Assembly (NCBI RefSeq): GCF_965278975.1
Contig: NZ_OZ257126.1
Span: forward strand, 806,001-870,000
Origin: Ferrovibrio sp965278975
GTDB lineage: Bacteria > Pseudomonadota > Alphaproteobacteria > Ferrovibrionales > Ferrovibrionaceae
DNA length: 64,000 nt
Direction: 5' to 3'
Under the pieces are notes generated by a model that worked only from the letters and a program-made list of their open reading frames with translations, had not been told where the DNA came from and made no database searches. The translations under genes were made by a program, and so were the position numbers. Below are positions 8,217-16,065 of this stretch, one piece after another; positions within the stretch are counted from its first letter, which is position 1, and every line of letters begins with the position of its first letter.

Positions 8217-9716
8217 CTAACCATAGAGCTTCCGCAACTCGGTCTTGAGAATCTTGCCGTAATTGTTCTTCGGTAGCGCCTCGACGATATGGTAGGCCTT
8301 GGGCCGCTTGAAACGGGCGATGTTATCCAGGCAAAGCTGGTCCAAATCAGCGGCGCCGATAGTCTGGCCGGGCCGTGGCACCACGATGGCCACCACTTCC
8401 TCGCCCCAATCTTCATGCGGCTTGCCGATGACGCTGACTTCCAGCACGGCGGGATGCAGCAGCAGCACCTCCTCCACCTCGCGCGGATAGATATTCGAGC
8501 CGCCGGAAATGATCATATCCTTGACGCGGTCCTTCAACGTCAGGAAGCCATGCTCATCCATGAACCCGACATCGCCGGTATGCAGCCAGCCATTGCGCAA
8601 GGTGCTGGCGCTGGCTTCCGGGTTGGCCCAGTAGCCTTCCATCACCACATCGCCGCGCGCCACCACTTCGCCGGTCTCGCCCGGCGGCAATTCACGGTCA
8701 TCGCCATCCACCACGCGCATCTGCACGCCGCTGCGGGCGATGCCGGCGGAAGCCAGCCGCTGTTCCAGCCGGCCATCGCCGGTATCGAGATGCAGGTGTT
8801 TCGGCAGGTAGGAGATGGTGCAGGGTGCCTCGCCCTGACCATAGAGCTGCCACAGGCAGGGGCCGAGGCGATCCAGGGCGCGCTTCAGGTCCTCCACATA
8901 CATCGGCCCGCCGCCATAGAAGATCTGATCGATATGCTGTGCCTTCAATTCGCCAACAGCCGGTGAGTCGACCAGGCGCTTCAACATGGTGGGCGCGGCG
9001 AACAGCGACGCGCCGGGGAAGCGGTTGATCAGGGTGATCAGTTCCGGCGGCTCGAAACCACCACTTTCCGGCACGATATGGGCCGCGCCGCGCACGAAAT
9101 GCGCCAGCGACAGCAGACCGGCACCATGCGAAATCGGCGCCGGATAGAGCGAGGCATCGAAGCAATCCACCGGATCGATATCGGCCAGGAAGGATACCGT
9201 CATGTTGAACAGGTTGCGGTGGCTGAGCATGGCGCCCTTGGGCCGTCCGGTGGTGCCTGAGGTATAGAACAGCCAGGCCATGTCGGTGGGCTTGACTTCC
9301 GCCATCGCCGCTGCTTCGCCGGCAAGGATGCGGGCATAGTCGCTCGTTGCGGGATCGACTACACGCAGATCACCGGACAGATTCTCGATCAGGTCATCGG
9401 TGGCAAAAACCAGCCGGGCGCGGCAATTCTCCAGGATGAAAGCCACTTCCTTGGCATGTAGCTTGGCATTGATCGGCACCGCGCAGGCACCGGCATACCA
9501 GACACCGAACAGCACCTCGAAATAGGCCGGCACATTCTTCATGTAGAGGCCGACGAACTGGCCCGGCCCGATCCCCTGCCCGCGCAGCCAGCCGCCGATG
9601 GCACCGGCCCGGCGATGCAGTTCGGCATAGCTGCACACCGCCCGCTCGCCATGGAACAGGGCCGGCCGCGCCCCGAACGGCCCGGCGGCATTGGACAGAA
9701 TCGTGGCGATGTTCAT
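8217..9716 (-). CDS. AMP-dependent acyl-CoA synthetase/ligase
   Basis: 499-residue ANL-superfamily enzyme that activates a carboxylic acid as acyl-AMP and then acyl-CoA. The P-loop-like motif YTSGTTGRPKGAM lies near residue 153, the YGQGEAP A5-type motif near residue 300, and the GFLTLKDRVKDMI hinge with the catalytic-lysine motif (NYGKILK) at the C-terminus. The start is preceded by GGGAG at a good distance. A TATACT hexamer near 9754-9760 on the minus strand may be a -10 element, so the ligase and allA could form their own unit behind the molybdenum-hydroxylase operon. The acid substrate is unknown; an aliphatic or aromatic ring-cleavage acid would fit. Confidence 0.85.
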   Translation of the reverse strand: MNIATILSNAAGPFGARPALFHGERAVCSYAELHRRAGAIGGWLRGQGIGPGQFVGLYMKNVPAYFEVLFGVWYAGACAVPINAKLHAKEVAFILENCRARLVFATDDLIENLSGDLRVVDPATSDYARILAGEAAAMAEVKPTDMAWLFYTSGTTGRPKGAMLSHRNLFNMTVSFLADIDPVDCFDASLYPAPISHGAGLLSLAHFVRGAAHIVPESGGFEPPELITLINRFPGASLFAAPTMLKRLVDSPAVGELKAQHIDQIFYGGGPMYVEDLKRALDRLGPCLWQLYGQGEAPCTISYLPKHLHLDTGDGRLEQRLASAGIARSGVQMRVVDGDDRELPPGETGEVVARGDVVMEGYWANPEASASTLRNGWLHTGDVGFMDEHGFLTLKDRVKDMIISGGSNIYPREVEEVLLLHPAVLEVSVIGKPHEDWGEEVVAIVVPRPGQTIGAADLDQLCLDNIARFKRPKAYHIVEALPKNNYGKILKTELRKLYG

Positions 9717-9770
9717 GGTCGTTTGCTCCCGGCACTTTTTTATCAGTACCAGGATAGTATACGGCGTGAG

Positions 9771-10988
9771 CTAAGCGGAAGCCGGATAGGGCGGCGCCAC
9801 GGCGGTTTCCCGCATCACCGCCGCCACGCTGCGGTAGCGTTCGGCCATGGCGCGCTCCTCCGGCGTCTTCTGCTGCGCCTGCATATAGGCGCCAAGCCGG
9901 CGGGCATGATCGACCAGGAAGGCGCCGATGCGGCGGCGTTCGGCATTGAAGGCCTTGAGTGCGGTTGCCACGTCATCATGGCGCTGCAAGGCGCGCATCA
10001 GCGCATAAGCATCGCCGCCGGCCTTGGTGACGCCCATGCCGGGATGCGGCCGGGCAACAAAGGCGGCATCGCCCAGGATGGCGACCCGGCCCGCCGCCAT
10101 GTTTGGCACTTCCAGATCGAAGATCGGCTGGAAGAAGGGCTGCGTTGCCTTATGCACCACCTCGGCGAATTGCGGCGCCAGCACGTCGTCGGCCGCCTGA
10201 TGCATATCGGCCAACAGATCGGCGCGGATCAGCCCCGGTGGGATGCCTTCCATATGGCACCGGCCGCTTTCGTCGGTGAGCATGCGCGGCAATGTCGTCG
10301 CCTCATCCACCGGACGATACCAGACGAAATTGAACCGGCGCTGACCCGGTGCCACCGCATCCTTCAGCCCCGCCACCGGGTAGCCGAGCATCTGCTCGGA
10401 AGGTGGCAGGCAGAAGGCGAAGCGTTCGAACAAAGCCGCATGGGTGGCAGGCGACAGCACCGCCTCATCTGTAAGGCCGCGCCAGGCGACATAGCCGGCA
10501 TAGACCGGCCTGGCTTCCGGCATGAACTGTGCCCGCACCGTGGAGCGGATGCCATCGGCACCCACCAGCAGATCGGCGCGCTCAACACTGCCATCGGCGA
10601 GATGGGCGGTGACGCCGGCCTCATCCTGGCTGACCTGACGCAGATTGGCGCCAAAACGATAGAGAGCCGGCGGCAGGGCCGCCTTCAGCAGATGATAGAG
10701 CCGGCCCCAGGCGGTGAGTATCTGCGGCAGATCGCTGGCCTGCACCACACTGCCATCGCGCGCCAGCGTCACCCGTCCCGGCACCGAAACGCCGATGCCG
10801 GCATCCACGGTGACGCCGCCGGCCCGCAGGCAATCGAACAATTCAGGGTGAGTGACAATACCCGCTCCTCTGCCCGAGAGTGCTTCGCCGGAGCGTTCCA
10901 ACACCAGCACATCCCAGCCGGCACGATGCAGCAGATTGGCGGCGAACAGCCCGCCCAGCGAGCCGCCAACGATCAGGGCGCGGCGCAT
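9771..10988 (-). CDS. FAD-dependent monooxygenase, 2,6-dihydroxypyridine hydroxylase-like
   Basis: 405-residue class A flavoprotein hydroxylase. The N-terminal Rossmann motif is GGSLGGLFAANLL and the FAD-ribityl motif AILGDAAFVARPHPGMG lies near residue 305. The segment SGRGAGIVTHPELF, the YAGYVAWRGL block and RRFNFVWYRPV are what I remember from 2,6-dihydroxypyridine 3-hydroxylase of nicotine degraders, closer than to UbiH or salicylate hydroxylase. It would hydroxylate an activated (hetero)aromatic ring using NAD(P)H and O2. It sits three bases after the VOC gene in the operon of the molybdenum hydroxylase, which commonly performs the preceding ring hydroxylation of N-heterocycles. Confidence 0.83.
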   Translation of the reverse strand: MRRALIVGGSLGGLFAANLLHRAGWDVLVLERSGEALSGRGAGIVTHPELFDCLRAGGVTVDAGIGVSVPGRVTLARDGSVVQASDLPQILTAWGRLYHLLKAALPPALYRFGANLRQVSQDEAGVTAHLADGSVERADLLVGADGIRSTVRAQFMPEARPVYAGYVAWRGLTDEAVLSPATHAALFERFAFCLPPSEQMLGYPVAGLKDAVAPGQRRFNFVWYRPVDEATTLPRMLTDESGRCHMEGIPPGLIRADLLADMHQAADDVLAPQFAEVVHKATQPFFQPIFDLEVPNMAAGRVAILGDAAFVARPHPGMGVTKAGGDAYALMRALQRHDDVATALKAFNAERRRIGAFLVDHARRLGAYMQAQQKTPEERAMAERYRSVAAVMRETAVAPPYPASA

Positions 10989-10991
10989 GAC

Positions 10992-11426
10992 TCAGGCCGC
11001 TTCCGCTGCCGGATAATTCAATTCGATGGTGACGCCGGAGGGGTCTTCGAGAAACACCTGGTGCAAATTCAGCGAGGGCACCGTGCGCTCGCGGATCGCC
11101 ATGCCACGGGAGGTCAGCTTCTGGCGCATCTCGGCCAGACCGGTGGCGTTGAAGGCGATATGATCGACGCTGCCGGTGCCTTTCAGGCTGTCCAGCGACT
11201 TGTCGCCGAGATACTTGATCAGCCCTTCAGGATTGTTCGGATCGATGCCGATGATATGCACCGTGCCGTATTCGCGCTCATCCTCACCCATATAGAGCCA
11301 GATGCCGGGGAAATCGAAGGGCGGGCGGTAACCGACGCGGAAGCCGAGGATTTCGGTGTAGAACACCCGCGACGCTTCAAGGTCGGTGGTGCGGATGGAA
11401 TAATGGGCCAGCTTGTCGATCGCCAT
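10992..11426 (-). CDS. VOC-family (glyoxalase/extradiol dioxygenase fold) protein
   Basis: 144-residue single-unit vicinal-oxygen-chelate protein with two beta-alpha-beta-beta-beta repeats. Likely metal ligands are His8 (KLAHYSIRT), a histidine in GTVHIIG or SVDHIAF, and Glu in VTIELNYP. Families of this size include glyoxalase I, methylmalonyl-CoA epimerase and small ring-cleavage dioxygenases. Placed between livF and the flavin hydroxylase, a role on the ring-opened or hydroxylated product is plausible, but the reaction cannot be named. Confidence 0.75.
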   Translation of the reverse strand: MAIDKLAHYSIRTTDLEASRVFYTEILGFRVGYRPPFDFPGIWLYMGEDEREYGTVHIIGIDPNNPEGLIKYLGDKSLDSLKGTGSVDHIAFNATGLAEMRQKLTSRGMAIRERTVPSLNLHQVFLEDPSGVTIELNYPAAEAA

Positions 11427-11437
11427 GGCGGACTCCC

Positions 11438-12142
11438 TTATACGGCGCAGTAGCGCTCCTGCATGGCCTTGTCGGCCAGCAGGTTGGCGGCACTGTCCTG
11501 ATGCACGATCACCCCTTGATCCATGATATAGGCGCGATCGGACAGGCCGAGCGCCAGTTCCACATTCTGTTCCACCAGCAGGATGGTGGTGCCTTCCGCC
11601 TTCATGCGGCGGAACAGTTCGAACATCTCATCCACCAGGATCGGCATGATGCCTTCCGATGGCTCATCCAGCAGGATCATCTTCGGCATCGCCATCATGG
11701 CACGCGCGATGGCAAGCATCTGCTGCTCGCCGCCAGACATGGTGATGGCTTCCTGCTGCAAACGCTGCTTCAGGCGCGGAAAAGTCTCAGCGATGAAATC
11801 GATCATGCGCCGCTCTTCCGAACGGTTGGCGGCGACAATGATGCCCAGGCGAAGATTCTCCTCCACCGTCAGGCCCGGCACGATGCGCCGCTCTTCCGGC
11901 ACATAGGCAAGGCCGCGATGGAAGCGGCGATGCGCCGGATCAGCTAAGATTTCCGCGCCATCGAACTGCACGCTGCCCTGGCGCTTGGCCACAAGGCCCA
12001 TGATGGTGCGCAAAGTCGTGGTCTTGCCGGCACCGTTACGGCCGATCAAGGTGACGATCTCGCCACGCCGCACTTCCAGGCTGACGCCCTGCAGGATGTG
12101 GCTGGGGCCATACCAGGCCGACAGATTCTCAAGCCGCAGCAT
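11438..12142 (-). CDS. livF: Branched-chain amino acid-type ABC transporter ATPase LivF
   Basis: 234-residue ATPase with Walker A GRNGAGKT, signature MSGGEQQML and Walker B MILLDEPSEG. The C-terminal VLVEQNVELAL region is typical of LivF. I use the ATG at 12142; a GTG two codons earlier is possible. Either start lies inside the 3' end of livG, so the two are translationally coupled. It drives uptake through the LivH/LivM channel. The substrate is more likely the aromatic or heteroaromatic compound degraded by the operon than an amino acid. Confidence 0.9.
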   Translation of the reverse strand: MLRLENLSAWYGPSHILQGVSLEVRRGEIVTLIGRNGAGKTTTLRTIMGLVAKRQGSVQFDGAEILADPAHRRFHRGLAYVPEERRIVPGLTVEENLRLGIIVAANRSEERRMIDFIAETFPRLKQRLQQEAITMSGGEQQMLAIARAMMAMPKMILLDEPSEGIMPILVDEMFELFRRMKAEGTTILLVEQNVELALGLSDRAYIMDQGVIVHQDSAANLLADKAMQERYCAV

Positions 12143-12896
12143 GGCCACCGCTCCTGCCCTGGCCGAGATAGACGCGCTTCACATCGGCATTGTTCTGCAC
12201 TTCCATCGGCGTGCCATCGGCCAGCAATTCGCCATGATGCAGCACCACGATGCGCTCGCAGATGCCCATCACCAGCTTCATCTTGTGTTCCACCAGGATC
12301 ACCGTGCGGTCGCCGGCAAGGCGCTGGATCAGGTCCATCATGGTGCGGGTTTCTTCCGGCGACATGCCGGCGGTCGGCTCGTCCAGCAGCAGCAGCTTCG
12401 GCTCGGCGGCCAGGGCCATGCCCATTTCCAGCGCGCGCTGCTCGCCATGGGCCATATCCTGCGCCGGCCGGTCGGCATGCTGCGCCAGGCCAACCAGGGC
12501 CAGCAATTCGCGGGCGCGCTGGTTCACCTCCTCATAGGCTTCGCGCGGGCGCCACAGGCCGAAGCGCACATGCCGTGCCTGCACCGCCACACGCACATTC
12601 TCGAAGGCGGTGAGCTTGGGGAAGACATTGGTGATCTGGAATGACTTGGCGATGCCGATGCGGGCGAATTCATGCTGCGGCAGGCCGGTGATGTCGCGGC
12701 CATCATAGGTCAGCCTGCCCTGGCTCGGCGGGAAGGCACCCGACAGCACATTGAAATAGGTGCTCTTGCCGGCACCATTCGGCCCGATGATGGCGGAAAG
12801 CTTGCCGCGCTCGAAGGACACCGACACGTCATTCAACGCCAGGAACTTGCCAAAGTATTTCGAGACGCCCTGGGTGGCGAGGATGATATCGCTCAT
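12129..12896 (-). CDS. livG: Branched-chain amino acid-type ABC transporter ATPase LivG
   Basis: 255-residue ATPase with Walker A GPNGAGKST, the LivG-type signature MAHGEQRAL and Walker B LLLLDEPTAGMS. The start is the ATG at 12896, where MSDIILATQG begins the domain and ATGA overlaps the livM stop. A longer open frame upstream belongs to livM sequence in another frame. Works with LivF as the ATPase heterodimer. Confidence 0.9.
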   Translation of the reverse strand: MSDIILATQGVSKYFGKFLALNDVSVSFERGKLSAIIGPNGAGKSTYFNVLSGAFPPSQGRLTYDGRDITGLPQHEFARIGIAKSFQITNVFPKLTAFENVRVAVQARHVRFGLWRPREAYEEVNQRARELLALVGLAQHADRPAQDMAHGEQRALEMGMALAAEPKLLLLDEPTAGMSPEETRTMMDLIQRLAGDRTVILVEHKMKLVMGICERIVVLHHGELLADGTPMEVQNNADVKRVYLGQGRSGGHAAA

Positions 12897-13849
12897 CGCG
12901 TCTTCCCCCAAGCCAGGAAAGTACCCCAGATGCCTTTGGGCAGGAACAGCACGAAGACCACGAACACGGCGCCCAGTACAAGCTGCCAATGCGAAGTCAG
13001 CGTGGTCAGCACATCTTCCAGCAGCAGGAAGGCGGCGGCGCCGACGAACGGCCCAAAGAAAGTGCCCATGCCGCCAAGCAAGGCCATCATCACCACCTGG
13101 CCGGAGGTGAGGTAGTGCAGCGTCTCGATCGGCACGATGGAGAGATGCAGCGCCTTCAGCGCGCCTGCCAGACCGCAGAAGGCGCCAGACAGCACGAAAG
13201 CGACGAACTTAGTGCGCGTCACATCATAGCCGCAGGCGCGTGCCCGGTTCTCGTTTTCGCGGATCGCTTCCAGCACGGCGCCGAACGGCGAGGCCAGGAT
13301 GCGTGAGAAAATCCATACCGCTGCCAGCACGAAGGCGACCACGACGTAATACTTCACCGTCGGGTTGAGGAAATTCACCTCGAAGCCAAGGATGCCGATC
13401 TTCGCCAGATTGATGCCGCGCAGGCCATTCTCGCCGCCGGTAAGGCCGACCGCCTGATAGAAGATATAATAGACGCATTGCGACAACGCCAAAGTCACCA
13501 TGGCGAAGTAGATGCCGCGGGTGCGGATGGCGAGGAAGCCCATCAGCACGGCGAAGAATACCGAGAGCAGCACGCCGATCAGGATGGCGCCGAACCACGG
13601 CACGCCGAAATGCACCAGGGCAATACCGCAGCCATAGGCGCCGGAACCGAGGAAAGCGGCATGGCCGAAGGAGAGCAGGCCGGTATAGCCGAACAGCAGG
13701 TTGAAGCCGAGCGCATAGAGGCCGAGGATGAGGATGTTCACCGCCAGGGCTTCATAGGGCATCAGCCAGGGGAACAGTAGCAGGAATACCGCCACCAGCG
13801 CGACGCGGTGGCGGCTGCCGAATTGCATGAGCGGACCGGGTGATGTCAT
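12893..13849 (-). CDS. livM: Branched-chain amino acid-type ABC transporter permease LivM
   Basis: 318-residue inner-membrane permease with many hydrophobic helices and the characteristic LLFGYTGLLSFGHAAFLG block followed by GLTGGENGLRG. It follows livH with a four-base gap and overlaps livG by four bases. Forms the membrane channel with LivH. Confidence 0.9.
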   Translation of the reverse strand: MTSPGPLMQFGSRHRVALVAVFLLLFPWLMPYEALAVNILILGLYALGFNLLFGYTGLLSFGHAAFLGSGAYGCGIALVHFGVPWFGAILIGVLLSVFFAVLMGFLAIRTRGIYFAMVTLALSQCVYYIFYQAVGLTGGENGLRGINLAKIGILGFEVNFLNPTVKYYVVVAFVLAAVWIFSRILASPFGAVLEAIRENENRARACGYDVTRTKFVAFVLSGAFCGLAGALKALHLSIVPIETLHYLTSGQVVMMALLGGMGTFFGPFVGAAAFLLLEDVLTTLTSHWQLVLGAVFVVFVLFLPKGIWGTFLAWGKTR

Positions 13850-13853
13850 CGGC

Positions 13854-14738
13854 TCAGCTCATCAGACCGGGGCGGCCGAACAGGCCCTGCGGCCGCACCA
13901 GCAGTACCAGGGCCATCAATGCGAAGATCGAGACCTTGGCCATCTCCGGTGCGAAAAGCGAGGTCATGGCGACGACGATACCGACCAGCAGGCCGGCCAC
14001 CACGGCGCCAACCAGCGAACCCATGCCGCCGACCACGGTGACGACGAAGGCTTCGGCCAGCACCGGGATGCCCATTTCCGGCGTCACCGCCTGCAACGGC
14101 GCCGCCAGGATGCCGGACAAGCCGGCAATGCCGGTGCCAAGCCCAAACACCAGCAGCCAGATTTTCGACACGTTGATGCCCAGCACGCGCACGATTTCGG
14201 GATCACGCGCGCCGGCACGGATGATCAGGCCGTATTTGGTCTTTTCGATGAACAGCCACAGGCCGAGTACGATCACGGCGGTGGCGATGATCAGGAACAG
14301 GCGATAGAGCGGGAAATAGCCGATGCCGAGATCGACTGCGCCGCGCAGGCCCGCCGGGGTGCTGAACGGAATACCGTTCAGGCCGAACAGGATGCGCACG
14401 GTCTCGACGAAAATATAGCCGAGGCCGAAAGTGAGCAGCAGCGGATCATCGATATTGCGACCATAGAGCGGCCGCACCAGGAAACGCTCGACCACCAGGC
14501 CAAGCAGGCCGATGCCCAGCGGCACCAGCACCAGGCAGACCCAGAAATTCTTGGTCAGGCCGTAGAGGAAAACGCCGAGATAGGCACCGCCCATGAAGAA
14601 GGCACCATGGGCGAAATTGACTACCGTCAACATGCCGAAGATCAGCGACAGGCCGATCGCCAGCAACACGAAAATGGAACCGAGCGCCACGCCGGTGACG
14701 ATTTGCAACAGCAACAGATCGAGGGTCAAACCACTCAT
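13854..14738 (-). CDS. livH: Branched-chain amino acid-type ABC transporter permease LivH
   Basis: 294-residue permease with about eight membrane segments. The segments VVNFAHGAFFMGGAYLG, FGLGYIFVETVR and VVGGMGSLVGAVVAG are typical of LivH. I take the ATG at 14738, which has AAGGGG five bases upstream; a GTG two codons earlier lies within that site. Second gene of the transporter block after the binding protein. Confidence 0.9.
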   Translation of the reverse strand: MSGLTLDLLLLQIVTGVALGSIFVLLAIGLSLIFGMLTVVNFAHGAFFMGGAYLGVFLYGLTKNFWVCLVLVPLGIGLLGLVVERFLVRPLYGRNIDDPLLLTFGLGYIFVETVRILFGLNGIPFSTPAGLRGAVDLGIGYFPLYRLFLIIATAVIVLGLWLFIEKTKYGLIIRAGARDPEIVRVLGINVSKIWLLVFGLGTGIAGLSGILAAPLQAVTPEMGIPVLAEAFVVTVVGGMGSLVGAVVAGLLVGIVVAMTSLFAPEMAKVSIFALMALVLLVRPQGLFGRPGLMS

Positions 14739-14778
14739 AGTCACCCCTTACACCAGCGTGGCACGCGGCCTGCTCGCT

Positions 14779-16032
14779 TTAAGCCTTGTGGCCGAGATCG
14801 GCGCAGGAACGCAGATTGGCTTCCGCCGGCTGCTCGATGGACACGATGTTGAACACATCGTTCTTGTCCTTCATGTCCTTGCTCTTGGACTCGATCACCA
14901 GCACCGACTGCACCGACTGATGGTCGCAGCCACGATAATACTGCGCGCCCTTGTAGAAGTCATACTTCAGCGCACGCATCGCCTCGATCACCTTGTCGGT
15001 GTCGGTGGTGCCGGCATTCTTCACCGCCGTCAGCACCGTGCGCACGCCGGCATAGCCGAGCGCACCGTAATCGGACGGCACCGCGCCGCCATGGGCAGCC
15101 CGGAACTTGTCATTGAACGCCTTGGCGGTCGGCACGGTATCTTCCAGGCGCCAGTAATAGGAGGTGCCGCCAACCACGCCTTCGAAGCTTTCCGGGCCGC
15201 CGGCAACGCGGGCGGTATAGAGCAGCACCGGGGCGATGATCTTGATCTTTTCCTTGATACCGAACTCGGTGGCCTGCTTCACGGCATTGACCTGATCGCG
15301 GCCGAAATTGCAGATGCAGAGGATATCCGGACGCAGCGACTGGATGCGCGGCAGGAAGGCCGAGTAATCGGCAGCACCGATGGGATGGCGGATATCGGCC
15401 AGAGTCTGGGCACCGACCGCCTTGCCGACGGTCTCGAAGCCACGCACCATTTCATGACCGTAGGCATAGTCGGCGGTAAGGTAGACCACCTTCTTGCCGA
15501 ACTTATTGAAGGCATAGCGGCCGACGGCACCGGCGGTCATATGCGGGTTCAACGCCTCATGGAAGGTGAACTTGCTCCAGTCCTTCGCCTCGTTGATCGC
15601 ATCCGACTGGCTGATCGAGTTGAAGATGACACCACGTTCCTTGGTGACATTATTGATCGAAAGCTGCACGGCGGCCGAGAGCGAGCCGACGATGTAGTTG
15701 ACCTTGTCCTTCTCGATCAGTTCCAGCGTGCGGGTGGCCGCTTCGCCCGGATTGAGCTTGTCGTCGCGTACCAGCAATTCGGCCATGCGGCCCTGGAAGC
15801 CGCCGGCATCGTTGAATTCCTTGACGGCGATTTCGGCGGCACGCACCTGGTCCTGCGCTTCGGCGCCGAAGGCACCGGTGAGCGGGGTGGGGAAGCCGAT
15901 CTTGATGCTGCCGGCCTGGGCGCGGGCGATATTGAACAGACTGGGCGTGAAAGCGGCGAGCGCGGCACCACCGGCGCTGGCGACGAGAACGCGGCGGCGG
16001 CTGATGCCGGTCTTGGTCTTGCTGTTGCTCAT
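14779..16032 (-). CDS. Liv-type ABC transporter substrate-binding protein
   Basis: 417-residue periplasmic receptor of the Peripla_BP_6 family. It has a twin-arginine-like leader (SRRRVLVASAGGAALAAF) with cleavage after ARAQA, and the mature start SIKIGFPTPLTGAFGAEA. A strong AGGAGG site precedes the ATG. Receptors of this family encoded inside aromatic degradation operons often bind aromatic acids. Here it lies directly between the molybdenum hydroxylase large subunit and livH, so it probably captures the substrate of that enzyme or a precursor. Confidence 0.9.
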   Translation of the reverse strand: MSNSKTKTGISRRRVLVASAGGAALAAFTPSLFNIARAQAGSIKIGFPTPLTGAFGAEAQDQVRAAEIAVKEFNDAGGFQGRMAELLVRDDKLNPGEAATRTLELIEKDKVNYIVGSLSAAVQLSINNVTKERGVIFNSISQSDAINEAKDWSKFTFHEALNPHMTAGAVGRYAFNKFGKKVVYLTADYAYGHEMVRGFETVGKAVGAQTLADIRHPIGAADYSAFLPRIQSLRPDILCICNFGRDQVNAVKQATEFGIKEKIKIIAPVLLYTARVAGGPESFEGVVGGTSYYWRLEDTVPTAKAFNDKFRAAHGGAVPSDYGALGYAGVRTVLTAVKNAGTTDTDKVIEAMRALKYDFYKGAQYYRGCDHQSVQSVLVIESKSKDMKDKNDVFNIVSIEQPAEANLRSCADLGHKA

Positions 16033-16065
16033 TGTTTCCTCCTGGTTGTTCTTATTCTGCGTTGA

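Noticed and set aside
9615..11453. Plus-strand open frame of 612 codons
   Set aside because: Opposite to the flavin monooxygenase and VOC genes; composition is that of a mirror frame, with no recognisable motif.
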